A stretch of DNA of 64,000 nucleotides. Origin: Thiodubiliella sp900128405. Its GTDB lineage: Bacteria; Pseudomonadota; Gammaproteobacteria; PS1; Pseudothioglobaceae. Both the position numbers and the translations under genes were made by a program. Position 1 is the stretch's first letter, and every line of letters starts with the position of its first letter. This document shows, piece by piece, positions 27,216-36,073 of this stretch. The stretch spans positions 1,178,001 through 1,242,000 of the forward strand of contig OY821614.1 in NCBI GenBank assembly GCA_963682085.1, written 5' to 3'. The notes below the pieces were generated by a model. The model was not told the origin of the DNA and ran no database searches. It was given only the letters and a program-made list of their open reading frames with translations.

Positions 27216-27593
27216 TCATCCTCTACCCCGAATGCGTTGCGCTAAAGTTGATAAAACTTCATAAGAATCATTAAATTGCTGATAAATTTTATTTGCCAAC
27301 ACTTCATCATAAGTATGGGTTGTTAAATTTCTATTTTGCACCATGTTAGAAAAAATAATTTCATTTTCAATTAAGCCTAAATTAAATGCACTTTTGAAAC
27401 AGTTTTTTGGCAAATTACATATTCCTAGCCCTTCATTTTTAAGTAATTCTTGCACGCTTCTCCAAGCTAACTCATAACAAGTTTCATAGCGTTTAATAGC
27501 GCTATCACGAATAATATCAGTTTTATTTTCTAACAAAACTTCTTTAAATCTATCAACTGATTTAACAAAATGATTAACTTTAATGTGATTCAT
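27216..27593 (-). CDS. HEPN toxin of an MNT-HEPN module (HI0074-partner type), module 3
   Basis: This 125-residue helical protein belongs to the nucleotidyltransferase substrate-binding (HEPN) family. YETCYELAWRSVQELLKNEG is the family's central helix, and RNLTTHTY (Arg88, His93, Tyr95) is an exact RX4HXY motif. In characterised HepT toxins Arg and His form the RNase centre and Tyr is AMPylated by the MNT antitoxin. Its start overlaps the MNT gene stop by 4 bp. It lies between nuoI and nuoJ on their strand. All key residues are intact, so it is probably functional. Confidence 0.85.
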   Translation of the reverse strand: MNHIKVNHFVKSVDRFKEVLLENKTDIIRDSAIKRYETCYELAWRSVQELLKNEGLGICNLPKNCFKSAFNLGLIENEIIFSNMVQNRNLTTHTYDEVLANKIYQQFNDSYEVLSTLAQRIRGRG

Positions 27594-27883
27594 AATACTC
27601 TATTGTTAAGCTCAATTTGTTTTTTCAATTGCGCATTAGCGGCATTCATATCCACTAAATCAATCCCATACAAAGTGGGGAAATCATCAATAAAATCTTT
27701 AAATTTTAACAACTTCCCCTCATTCAACTCTGCTTTATTATCAATTGCTAAATCAATGTCCAAATATTGAGTGGCAGTGTTGTTTGCCCTTGATCCAAAC
27801 AACAATAAAGTAGCATTAACATCAAAATTTCGATGAAACTCACTGGCAATAGCATTAATAATATTATTTACTCTGGTATTCAT
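27590..27883 (-). CDS. MNT nucleotidyltransferase antitoxin (MntA-like), module 3
   Basis: A minimal nucleotidyltransferase of 97 residues with LFGSRANNTATQYLDIDLAI. The GS-x10-DxD signature has Gly30, Ser31, Asp42 and Asp44, and a third acidic residue lies in YGIDLVDMN. Such proteins neutralise HEPN toxins by adding AMP to them. Its ATG shares one base with the nuoI stop (TAATG), the tightest possible join, so its translation depends on nuoI. Confidence 0.85.
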   Translation of the reverse strand: MNTRVNNIINAIASEFHRNFDVNATLLLFGSRANNTATQYLDIDLAIDNKAELNEGKLLKFKDFIDDFPTLYGIDLVDMNAANAQLKKQIELNNRVL

Positions 27884-28377
27884 TATCTGTATTTAGCATC
27901 TTCTAATTTAGCTTTGTTAATCATCTTTTCATTCTTATTACCGATTTCTAGCAAATGCGCTTTATCAATAATACTGCCATCTCTTGAGCCAACAAAAGCA
28001 TAGTCAAAAATTTGTGTTTCTACAATTGCATCAACAGGGCAAGCCTCTTCACAAAAGCCACAAAAAATACACTTAAACAAATCAATATCATATTGCGTGG
28101 TGCGCCTTGTGCCATCTTCACGCATTTCAGATTCAATGGTGATGGCATTCGCTGGGCAAACAGCTTCACAAAGTTTACAAGCGATACATCGCTCTTCGCC
28201 ATTTGGATAACGACGCAAGGCGTGCAAACCTCTAAATCTTGGTGAAATTGGCGTTCTTTCTTCGGGAAATTGGACGGTAATTTTTTTGTTAATCAATTCT
28301 TTGGCTGTGATTTTCATACCACTACGCAATTCACTCAAACTAAAATCTTTAACCAATTTTTTAATATTATTTATCAT
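27883..28377 (-). CDS. nuoI: NADH-quinone oxidoreductase subunit I
   Basis: Ferredoxin-like subunit (164 residues) carrying two [4Fe-4S] clusters (N6a and N6b): CIACKLCEAVCPANAI and CIFCGFCEEACPVDAI. It passes electrons toward NuoB. The N-terminal amphipathic region contains FRGLHALRRYPNGEERC. Its stop overlaps the start of the MNT antitoxin by one base. Confidence 0.97.
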   Translation of the reverse strand: MINNIKKLVKDFSLSELRSGMKITAKELINKKITVQFPEERTPISPRFRGLHALRRYPNGEERCIACKLCEAVCPANAITIESEMREDGTRRTTQYDIDLFKCIFCGFCEEACPVDAIVETQIFDYAFVGSRDGSIIDKAHLLEIGNKNEKMINKAKLEDAKYR

Positions 28378-28401
28378 AAGTTACATCTCCAAGCACCAAG
28401 G

Positions 28402-29466
28402 CTAGAACCAAGGCCCTATTTTAAGTTGCGTCATTAACGCCACCACAAAAATCCAAACAATCGTCCATGGTAAAAATACTTTCCAAGACAAGCGCATAAT
28501 TTGATCATATCGAAAACGCGGGAATGTTGCACGCACCCACAAATATAAAAACATAAAAAAGGTTGACTTTGCCAATAACCAAATAATACCCGGCACCCAA
28601 GCAAAACCCGATTCTAAATAAGCAATACCCTCAAATGGAGAGTGCCAGCCACCAAAAAATAATATCACTGCCAACACTGCCATAAAAATCATATTGGCAT
28701 ATTCTGCCAAGAAAAACACGGCAAATGTCATACCCGAATATTCAACATGCGTGCCACCGACAATCTCAGATTCACCTTCAACCACATCAAATGGTGCCCG
28801 ATTGGTTTCCACTAAAGCCGAGATAAAAAAGATAATCATCATTGGAAACAAAGGAACCCAATACCAATTTAAAATCCCTCCTTTTTGTGCCATAACTATG
28901 TCATTCAGATTAACGCTACCCGCAATCATAACCACAGTTACCAAGGCAAAACCAATTACAATCTCATAAGAAACCAACAGCGATGCACTACGCAAAGCAC
29001 CTAATAATGGATACTTAGAATTTGATGCCCAACCCGCTAAAATAATACCATAAACCCCCACTGAACCAATCGCCAACACATACAACAAACTAATATCTAA
29101 ATTCGCAACATAAATACCTTCATCAAAAGGAATGACTGCCCAAATTGCAATTGCAGGTGTAATCGCCAATACTGGTGCCAATAAAAACAGATAAATATTC
29201 GCCTTACTTGGGAATATAATCTCTTTAGTCATCAACTTTAAAGCGTCTGCAATCGGCTGTAGCCAGCCTTTTGGCCCAACACGATTAGGTCCGATACGCA
29301 ATTGCATATAACCAATCACTTTACGCTCAGCATAAGTGAAATAAGCCACCACCAGCATTAACGGCATTACCAAGGCGATGGCCTTTATTAAAATAATTAA
29401 AATAGTGGCAATTGCCCCATCAAACCAAGGTATTAATTCATATATCCATTGCCAAATTTCTATCAT
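28402..29466 (-). CDS. nuoH: NADH-quinone oxidoreductase subunit H
   Basis: Membrane subunit (354 residues, eight helices) forming the quinone chamber with NuoB and NuoD. AERKVIGYMQLRIGPNRVGP and SALVETNRAPFDVVEGESE are its signature segments. It overlaps nuoG by 4 bp. Confidence 0.97.
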   Translation of the reverse strand: MIEIWQWIYELIPWFDGAIATILIILIKAIALVMPLMLVVAYFTYAERKVIGYMQLRIGPNRVGPKGWLQPIADALKLMTKEIIFPSKANIYLFLLAPVLAITPAIAIWAVIPFDEGIYVANLDISLLYVLAIGSVGVYGIILAGWASNSKYPLLGALRSASLLVSYEIVIGFALVTVVMIAGSVNLNDIVMAQKGGILNWYWVPLFPMMIIFFISALVETNRAPFDVVEGESEIVGGTHVEYSGMTFAVFFLAEYANMIFMAVLAVILFFGGWHSPFEGIAYLESGFAWVPGIIWLLAKSTFFMFLYLWVRATFPRFRYDQIMRLSWKVFLPWTIVWIFVVALMTQLKIGPWF

Positions 29467-31709
29467 GATTTACTCCCAGTGGATTGATTTGCATTAACAA
29501 AAACACAATAATCAGCAACCGATTCACTAATCAAAACTGGCACACCTAAATATTGCTCACCTGCGGACAGTTCCAGCGTTTTAGCGGTGGCTTTGTTCAT
29601 TGATGCACTGTGCATTTTCCCAATTTTAGTGGCTTGCAATGAATTTGCGTGCCGAGACAAAACATCCATCGCATAAGGTGATTTTTGCCAAATTACATTC
29701 ACACCTTGTTTAACTGTCGTATCGATATTTTTATCATCTTCTTTTTGTTTGTGACTCTGGTTTGAAATTTCACTGGCAACTTGTGTAGAATTGGCAAAAT
29801 GAAACCCGGGTAATTCCAGTAAATCTGCTAATACTTTTAGCACTTTCCATGCTGGTTTAGCCTTGCTTGGTGCACCGACAGATGCTGAAAATGACTGCAC
29901 TTCGCCCTCAATATTAATGCGTGAACCCGAAGTTTCATAAAAACTTGCGATGGGTAGCATTACATCAGAATATTGGGCAATTGCCTCATCTTTGAAACTG
30001 TTTAAAGAAATAACGAAATTGTCTTTATTGCTTAATGCCTCAATCGCTTGAACAGCGTTATGAAAATCAAACTGCGGATACACATCTAATAAAATAGTGG
30101 CTTTTAAATCCGTTGCCAACATTGCATTTGCATCCAAGCCTCCTTTACCAGGAATAAATTTCGTTAATGCACCTGCCATTGAATTTGCCGTTGCACTAAT
30201 ATTTAGCGTTGTGGAATTTGTTTGCTGAGCAATTTTATTAATTAATTGTGCAATGCTTGACGCTTGAGGGTTGTTAATTATATGTTCACCCAAAACAATG
30301 ACTGAATTGCCTGCGTTTACTAAGTTATCTGCCAATATTTTTGCTACATCACTCACTTTAATTACGCTTAAAAATTCTGGGATTTCAGCATCGGCAGTTT
30401 GTAAAATTGACTTTAACACTTCTGCCAATATTAATGCCGTTCGATTTGGTGCAATAATATTTTCACTGTTTAAGCGATAATTAAAATCAAATGCCATAAC
30501 ATTAACCACATCAATACTAGCACCAGACAATGATGCCTTACGCAAACGATGATTAATCATAGGTTGCTCTAATCTTGGATTAGAGGCAATAATTAATGCA
30601 TGGTCAATGCTTTCCAATTCTGCTAATTTGATATTAGATTCCAAGGTAATAGCATTGTTTAAATCTTTAACATTGAGGCGGTAGTCGATATTTTCAGAAC
30701 CCACTTCTCTTAACAGTTTTTGCAATAAATGAAATTCCTCAAGCGTTGCTGTATTTGAAGCTAATGCACCCAACTTATTGGCTTGACGAGTATTCAGTGC
30801 ATTATTAACTAAACCACGCACGGCAAAATCAAGTGCCACTTTCCATTCAACTTCTTGCCATCTGTCCTCCACTTTAATTTGCGGAATGAGCAATCGATTT
30901 TTATGTGCCAAACCCTCATAGGAAAAACGGTCCCTATCAGAAATCCAAGTTTCATTCACATTCTCATTGTCCTTAGCAACAATGCGTTTAACCTTGCCTT
31001 TGTAAGTCTGCGTATAAATATTGGATCCAGTCAAATCGTGTCTGGCAATATTGGAAACAGAATTCATCTGCCATGTCCTTAATTCATAACGAAATGGCTT
31101 GGAAGTCAACGCACCTACTGGGCAAACATCAATCATATTACCCGAAAGTTCTGATTGAATACCCTCAGCTAAAAATGGCTCAATCTTCAAATCTTCACCA
31201 CGACCCGTGCCACCCATTTCCATAATACCGCCAATCTCAGCACCAAAACGCACACAACGAGTGCAATGAATACAACGGGTCATATCGGTCTGAATTAATG
31301 GGCCAATATCACTATCATTAACCACCCGCTTGCCTTCGTTAAACCGTGAAACATCAGAACCATAGCCCATTGCCACATCTTGTAATTCACACTCACCACC
31401 TTGGTCACAAATCGGGCAATCAAGTGGATGATTAATCAGCAAAAATTCCATTACTGCTTGTTGAGAAGCTTTGGCTCTTTCATTTTGAGTATGCACTTTC
31501 ATACCTTCATTAACAGGTGTGGAACATGCAGGCTGTGGCTTCGGCGCACCCTCTACATCCACCAAACACATCCGACAATTTGCTGCAACCGAAAGTTTTT
31601 TATGATAGCAAAATCTCGGCACACTAATACCTTCCCTGTCTGTAACAGCGATAAGCATCTCACCTACTTGAGCGTTGACTACATTACCATTAATTTCAAT
31701 TTCTATCAT
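29463..31709 (-). CDS. nuoG: NADH-quinone oxidoreductase subunit G
   Basis: The largest peripheral subunit (748 residues). The N-terminal part binds clusters N1b, N4 and N5: CYHKKLSVAANCRMCLVDV with a following PACS, then HPLDCPICDQGGECELQ and CIHCTRCVRF. The rest is a molybdopterin-oxidoreductase-like fold without the cofactor. In the operon it is separated from nuoF by two MNT-HEPN modules; the nearest MNT gene ends 17 bp before its start. Confidence 0.96.
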   Translation of the reverse strand: MIEIEINGNVVNAQVGEMLIAVTDREGISVPRFCYHKKLSVAANCRMCLVDVEGAPKPQPACSTPVNEGMKVHTQNERAKASQQAVMEFLLINHPLDCPICDQGGECELQDVAMGYGSDVSRFNEGKRVVNDSDIGPLIQTDMTRCIHCTRCVRFGAEIGGIMEMGGTGRGEDLKIEPFLAEGIQSELSGNMIDVCPVGALTSKPFRYELRTWQMNSVSNIARHDLTGSNIYTQTYKGKVKRIVAKDNENVNETWISDRDRFSYEGLAHKNRLLIPQIKVEDRWQEVEWKVALDFAVRGLVNNALNTRQANKLGALASNTATLEEFHLLQKLLREVGSENIDYRLNVKDLNNAITLESNIKLAELESIDHALIIASNPRLEQPMINHRLRKASLSGASIDVVNVMAFDFNYRLNSENIIAPNRTALILAEVLKSILQTADAEIPEFLSVIKVSDVAKILADNLVNAGNSVIVLGEHIINNPQASSIAQLINKIAQQTNSTTLNISATANSMAGALTKFIPGKGGLDANAMLATDLKATILLDVYPQFDFHNAVQAIEALSNKDNFVISLNSFKDEAIAQYSDVMLPIASFYETSGSRINIEGEVQSFSASVGAPSKAKPAWKVLKVLADLLELPGFHFANSTQVASEISNQSHKQKEDDKNIDTTVKQGVNVIWQKSPYAMDVLSRHANSLQATKIGKMHSASMNKATAKTLELSAGEQYLGVPVLISESVADYCVFVNANQSTGSKS

Positions 31710-31726
31710 AATCCTTTTAATACTTC

Positions 31727-32005
31727 CTATTGTTGATTAATATTATCCTTAAAACAATCAGGAATTCGCTTCCAATTTAACGCATCGGCTAGAAAGGAAA
31801 TATTAGATTTTTTCAGGCCATTCTTAAAATTTATAAATTCATCAATATCTATCGGTTTACCTTGAGAACGCAATACCAAATCTAAATCACTAAAACACAC
31901 TCCACCATTCACCCGAGAACCATATACTTGAACTTCTGCCTTGGTTCGTCTGCCCTGCTTTAAAATACTGAACAACAATGTTTTGCCTTTATTCTTCAAT
32001 AGCAT
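31727..32005 (-). CDS. MNT nucleotidyltransferase antitoxin (MntA-like), module 2
   Basis: A 92-residue minimal nucleotidyltransferase. VYGSRVNGGVCFSDLDLVL holds the GS-x9-DxD signature (Gly29, Ser30, Asp40, Asp42), and FLADALNWKRIP supplies the third Asp (residue 74). The catalytic set is intact. Its start overlaps by 17 bp a truncated HEPN frame on the same strand, so here the antitoxin follows its toxin. With the toxin degraded, it may be an orphan antitoxin or act on the HEPN proteins of the other modules. Confidence 0.82.
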   Translation of the reverse strand: MLLKNKGKTLLFSILKQGRRTKAEVQVYGSRVNGGVCFSDLDLVLRSQGKPIDIDEFINFKNGLKKSNISFLADALNWKRIPDCFKDNINQQ

Positions 32006-32141
32006 TTAATTTTCTAATATTTTTTTCAACTAAGTTTTGAACATCAATTATAGATTGTAGTGCCAAATTTATGGTTTTATTTACCAATTTCTCACCATAA
32101 TTATGTGTCGCTTCATTTCCACTATCTCTATTTAAAACCAT
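31989..32141 (-). pseudogene. Truncated HEPN toxin remnant, module 2
   Basis: This short frame of 50 codons reads GNEATHNYGEKLVNKT. It aligns position by position with RNLTTHTYDEVLANKI of the HEPN protein at 27216. About 75-80 N-terminal residues of the usual domain are missing: an in-frame TGA lies shortly upstream. The catalytic Arg of RX4HXY is replaced by Gly8, while His13 and Tyr15 are kept. It looks like the inactivated toxin partner of the MNT gene at 31727. Confidence 0.6.
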
Positions 32142-32229
32142 CTTCTTGCCTCGCCTTCATTTAATAAACTAACTTTATACACATAACAAAAAATTCCCTA
32201 AAAAAACATCCATTCATTACATTAAAAAT

Positions 32230-32661
32230 CTATAATTTATTGCCAATATAGACCTTGGTTTGCTCAATATTTGCCAATAATTTAGGGGTATATTCTAAAA
32301 TATCGTTAAAAATTTTAGAAATCATATTACCAGCATATTCATGATTAACGCTATTCCTTAAGTCTCTAATAGCGAGCAATTCTTGCCCATTATTAATAAT
32401 ATAGAACTTGTCACAAATATTAATTTTATCAATAAAACCTTGTGTGGTCTCATGTAACAATGCAACCAATGTGCTTAATATTTTTTGTATGTAAATATCA
32501 CTTGCTCTTGCAAAACGAATACTTAAGGCATCTGCTACTACATCATCATAAACGCCAATGACTTTACAATGCTGATAAGACTCTTGTAATTTAATAACTG
32601 CTTTGTCTAAATTTTTCAATTCAACGACCACATTTGCAATCAGTTTTTTCTCATTAATCAT
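32230..32661 (-). CDS. HEPN toxin (HepT-like), module 1
   Basis: A 143-residue helical protein with DLRNSVNHEYAG, an exact RX4HXY motif (Arg102, His107, Tyr109) as in HepT ribonuclease toxins. It otherwise differs in sequence from the HEPN protein of module 3, so the modules are of separate origin rather than duplicates. It overlaps the MNT gene stop by 4 bp. The 88 bp between it and the HEPN remnant hold nothing recognisable. Confidence 0.82.
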   Translation of the reverse strand: MINEKKLIANVVVELKNLDKAVIKLQESYQHCKVIGVYDDVVADALSIRFARASDIYIQKILSTLVALLHETTQGFIDKINICDKFYIINNGQELLAIRDLRNSVNHEYAGNMISKIFNDILEYTPKLLANIEQTKVYIGNKL

Positions 32662-32939
32662 AACTCAATCGCCTCATCTATTACCAAATCTTTAAAGGTA
32701 TTTTGTTCGTCAAATGTCCAATTAATTAAATCCAACTTTTGCCAACCAAACTGTTGCATAAATTTAGTTTTAATATTTCTCATAATCTGCGAATCGTAAT
32801 GTTGATTGGACAAAATAAACACATCAATATCGCCACCGCGTTTGTTGTCATCAACTCTTGAGCCAAATAAGAAAACCTTGTCATCTGTATTTTGACAAGC
32901 ATTTTTAAAATATTGTTGCATTTCAAGACTGATTCTCAT
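32658..32939 (-). CDS. MNT nucleotidyltransferase antitoxin (MntA-like), module 1
   Basis: A 93-residue minimal nucleotidyltransferase with FLFGSRVDDNKRGGDIDVFI (Gly26, Ser27, Asp37, Asp39). The third Asp is in WQKLDLINW (residue 70). The first ATG lies inside the end of nuoF (17-bp overlap). A second ATG at 32921, just past the nuoF stop, is possible. Either way it is embedded in the nuo transcript. Confidence 0.84.
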   Translation of the reverse strand: MRISLEMQQYFKNACQNTDDKVFLFGSRVDDNKRGGDIDVFILSNQHYDSQIMRNIKTKFMQQFGWQKLDLINWTFDEQNTFKDLVIDEAIEL

Positions 32940-34203
32940 GATTCACCATACTTTTACCATGCTCAATATAATATTCAAATTCTTCACGGAAATTCCTTAA
33001 GAAGCTTTCTACTGGCATAGCCGCCGCATCACCAAGTGCACAAATAGTATTGCCCATAATTTTGTCGCTCACACCTAATAATAAATCAATATCATCCGCC
33101 TTGCCATTGCCGTCCATAATGCGTTTTAACACACGATACAACCAGCCTGTGCCTTCACGACAAGGGGTGCATTGACCACAGGATTCGTCATAATAAAAAT
33201 GTGCCAATCGGGTAAGTGTTGCCACCATACAAGTGGAATCATCCATCACAATCACCGAGCCTGCACCTAACATGGAGCCTGCTTTTTCGATACCATCATA
33301 ATCCATGGTCATTGCCATAGCGACATCGGCTGTTAATACTGGGGTTGATGAGCCGCCTGGAATCACGGCTTTTAATTTTCTACCTTTTTTAATACCACCT
33401 GCCATTTTTAATAACGCTTTAAATGGCATACCCATTGGCACTTCAAAATTAGACGGTTTTTGCACATGACCTGTAACAGAAAACAATTTACAACCGCCAG
33501 AATTTTCCACACCAATATCAGCAAACCACTGTCCGCCTTGTGCCAAAATTTCAGGTACAGAGGCAAAACTTTCTGTATTGTTAATCGTAGTCGGCTGACC
33601 AAATAAGCCGACATTTGCAGGAAATGGCGGTTTAAACCTAGGTTGACCTTTTTTGCCTTCAATAGATTCTAACAATGCTGTTTCCTCACCGCAAATATAA
33701 GCACCTGCACCTAAATGAGTGTGTAAATCAAAATTTACCCCACTGCCCTCAATATTTTTCCCTAATAAGCCTGCCTCATAAGCCTCTTTTAATGCACCTT
33801 CAAAACGCTTAAATGGTTCTATAAATTCGCCACGAATGTAGTTATAGCCTACACTTGCATTCATTACAAATCCCCCAATTGCCATACCTTCAATGACGGC
33901 GTGAGGATTATATCTGAGAATATCCCTGTCTTTACAAGTCCCCGGCTCACCTTCATCTGAGTTACAAACCACATATTTTTGCATCTCAGAATTGCGTGGC
34001 ATAAAACTCCATTTAAGCCCAGTGGGAAAGCCTGCACCACCACGACCACGCAAACCTGAGGCTTTTAATTCATTAATAATATCTTCGGGCGTTAATTCGC
34101 CTTTTAGAATCTTACGCCAAACGCTATAGCCACCATTTTGCTCATACACTTCAAGCGAGTAACAGTTTTTCTTATCTAAATTTTTAAAACAAACTTCATT
34201 CAT
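32923..34203 (-). CDS. nuoF: NADH-quinone oxidoreductase subunit F
   Basis: NADH-oxidising flavoprotein of complex I (426 residues). LRGRGGAGFPTGLKWSF is the FMN and NADH site, GAGAYICGEETALLESIEG lies in the same fold, and SCGQCTPCREGTGW plus a distal Cys bind [4Fe-4S] cluster N3. It overlaps nuoE by 4 bp at its start, and its end overlaps an MNT gene. Confidence 0.97.
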   Translation of the reverse strand: MNEVCFKNLDKKNCYSLEVYEQNGGYSVWRKILKGELTPEDIINELKASGLRGRGGAGFPTGLKWSFMPRNSEMQKYVVCNSDEGEPGTCKDRDILRYNPHAVIEGMAIGGFVMNASVGYNYIRGEFIEPFKRFEGALKEAYEAGLLGKNIEGSGVNFDLHTHLGAGAYICGEETALLESIEGKKGQPRFKPPFPANVGLFGQPTTINNTESFASVPEILAQGGQWFADIGVENSGGCKLFSVTGHVQKPSNFEVPMGMPFKALLKMAGGIKKGRKLKAVIPGGSSTPVLTADVAMAMTMDYDGIEKAGSMLGAGSVIVMDDSTCMVATLTRLAHFYYDESCGQCTPCREGTGWLYRVLKRIMDGNGKADDIDLLLGVSDKIMGNTICALGDAAAMPVESFLRNFREEFEYYIEHGKSMVNHENQS

Positions 34204-34673
34204 TTTAAATTATCCACAATTTCATCAATTTTTTGCTTGGTTAAATTTTCATAATACTGGCTACCAATTTGAAACATAGGTGCACCAACACAAGCCCCCA
34301 AGCACTCAACTTTTTTAACATTAACCAAGCCATTTTTTGTCACTTTTCCCGTTTTAACGCCTAATTTTTTCTCTAAATAAGCAATCAAATCATCTGCACC
34401 ATTCAACATACAAGAAATATTATGACAAATGCGAATGGTGTGTTTTCCCACAGGCTTATGATTGTAATTTTCATAAAATGTTGCCACTTCTTGAGTAGCA
34501 ATACCTGGCATATCTAAATAGTCAGCCACCGCTTGAATGGTATCTGCATTCAAACGATTCTCATTTTCTGCTTGCACAATCTTTAATGCTTCCATTACCG
34601 CAGAACTTTGACATCCTGTTGGGTATTTTGCCACCCAAATATCGATTTGTTTTTTTGCTTGCTTAGAAATCAT
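34200..34673 (-). CDS. nuoE: NADH-quinone oxidoreductase subunit E
   Basis: Thioredoxin-like subunit carrying the [2Fe-2S] cluster N1a: CHNISC and CLGAC supply the four Cys. The frame extends upstream to 34745, but the Met at 34673 (ISKQAKKQIDIWVAKYP) fits the family's N-terminus and gives the usual length of 157 residues. The 145 bp between it and nuoD hold nothing recognisable. Confidence 0.95.
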   Translation of the reverse strand: MISKQAKKQIDIWVAKYPTGCQSSAVMEALKIVQAENENRLNADTIQAVADYLDMPGIATQEVATFYENYNHKPVGKHTIRICHNISCMLNGADDLIAYLEKKLGVKTGKVTKNGLVNVKKVECLGACVGAPMFQIGSQYYENLTKQKIDEIVDNLK

Positions 34674-34818
34674 AGTGCTAAATCTTTCATCCTTATAAAA
34701 ACGAGTATTTTCCTTTTTAACAAGGTTAACGCAGAAAAAGACCAAGGAATATGGTAAGTGTTACGCAACTGAATATTTTTCAAATCCAGTGCAATTAAAA
34801 AGAAAAAAACAAAGTTTT

Positions 34819-36072
34819 TCATCGGTCAATCTCTCCAAAAACTATATCCTGCGTACCAATAATAGTTACCACATCTGAAAGCATATGTCCTTTTGCCATC
34901 TCATCCATAGCTGCTAAATGAACAAAACCGGGGGCACGAATTTTCACACGATAAGGTTTATTTGCACCATCAGAAATTAAATAAATGCCGAACTCTCCTT
35001 TGGGGTGTTCAATGGAACAATAAACTTCGCCCTCTGGCAAACAGTAACCTTCGGTAAAAAGTTTAAAGTGATGAATCAATGACTCCATATCGTCTTTCAT
35101 ATCCTCACGATTTGGTGGTGCTACTTTATGGTCATCACTCATTACCGAGCCTGGATTATTTTTCAACCAATCAACACACTGTTTGATAATGTGATTAGAT
35201 TGACGCATCTCTTCCATACGCACTAAATAACGGTCATAACTATCACCTGTAACGCCTACTGGAATATCGAATTCTAATTGATTGTAAACTGCATACGGTT
35301 GATTTTTTCTCAAATCCCATGCCACGCCAGAACCACGCAACATAGGCCCAGTAAAGCCCAATTGTTTAGCACGATTGGCAGAAACAATGCCAATATTCAC
35401 TAAGCGTTGTTTCCAAATACGGTTGTCTGTTAATAAATCATCATATTGCTTAATGCTTTTTGGAAATTCTTTTACAAAATCGTCAATAAAGTCTAATAAC
35501 GAACCTTGGCGATTTTTATTCATCGCCTCTAATTCCTTAAATTTACGGAAATTATTTTTAAGATATTGCGGCATTTTCTCAGGCAAATCACGATACACGC
35601 CACCGGGACGATAGTAGGTCGCATGCATTCGTGAACCTGATACCGCTTCATAGCAATCAATCAATTTTTCTCGCTCACGAAAGGCATATAAGAAAATACT
35701 CATTGCACCCACATCAAGCCCATGCGTTCCCAGCCACATTAAATGATTAAGAATGCGGGTAATTTCATCAAACATTACCCGAATATATTGCGCTCGTTGT
35801 GGCACTTCTAATGCCAACATAGTCTCAATTGCCCGCACATAAGCATGCTCATTACACATCATTGATACATAATCCAATCTATCCATATAGCCAATAGACT
35901 GATTATATGGCTTGGATTCTACAAGTTTTTCCGTGCCACGATGTAACAAGCCAATATGTGGGTCAGCGCGTTCAATCACTTCACCGTTAATTTCTAAAAT
36001 TAGACGAAGAACGCCATGTGCTGCTGGATGTTGCGGGCCAAAATTAAGCGTATAGTTGCGAATTTCTGCCAT
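34819..36072 (-). CDS. nuoD: NADH-quinone oxidoreductase subunit D
   Basis: The 49-kDa quinone-site subunit (417 residues). NFGPQHPAAHGVLRL contains the quinone-site loop, and RSNHIIKQCVDWL and GEFGIYLISDG are conserved. It is separate from nuoC, not fused as in enterics. It starts 1 bp after nuoC ends. Confidence 0.97.
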   Translation of the reverse strand: MAEIRNYTLNFGPQHPAAHGVLRLILEINGEVIERADPHIGLLHRGTEKLVESKPYNQSIGYMDRLDYVSMMCNEHAYVRAIETMLALEVPQRAQYIRVMFDEITRILNHLMWLGTHGLDVGAMSIFLYAFREREKLIDCYEAVSGSRMHATYYRPGGVYRDLPEKMPQYLKNNFRKFKELEAMNKNRQGSLLDFIDDFVKEFPKSIKQYDDLLTDNRIWKQRLVNIGIVSANRAKQLGFTGPMLRGSGVAWDLRKNQPYAVYNQLEFDIPVGVTGDSYDRYLVRMEEMRQSNHIIKQCVDWLKNNPGSVMSDDHKVAPPNREDMKDDMESLIHHFKLFTEGYCLPEGEVYCSIEHPKGEFGIYLISDGANKPYRVKIRAPGFVHLAAMDEMAKGHMLSDVVTIIGTQDIVFGEIDR

Positions 36073-36073
36073 T

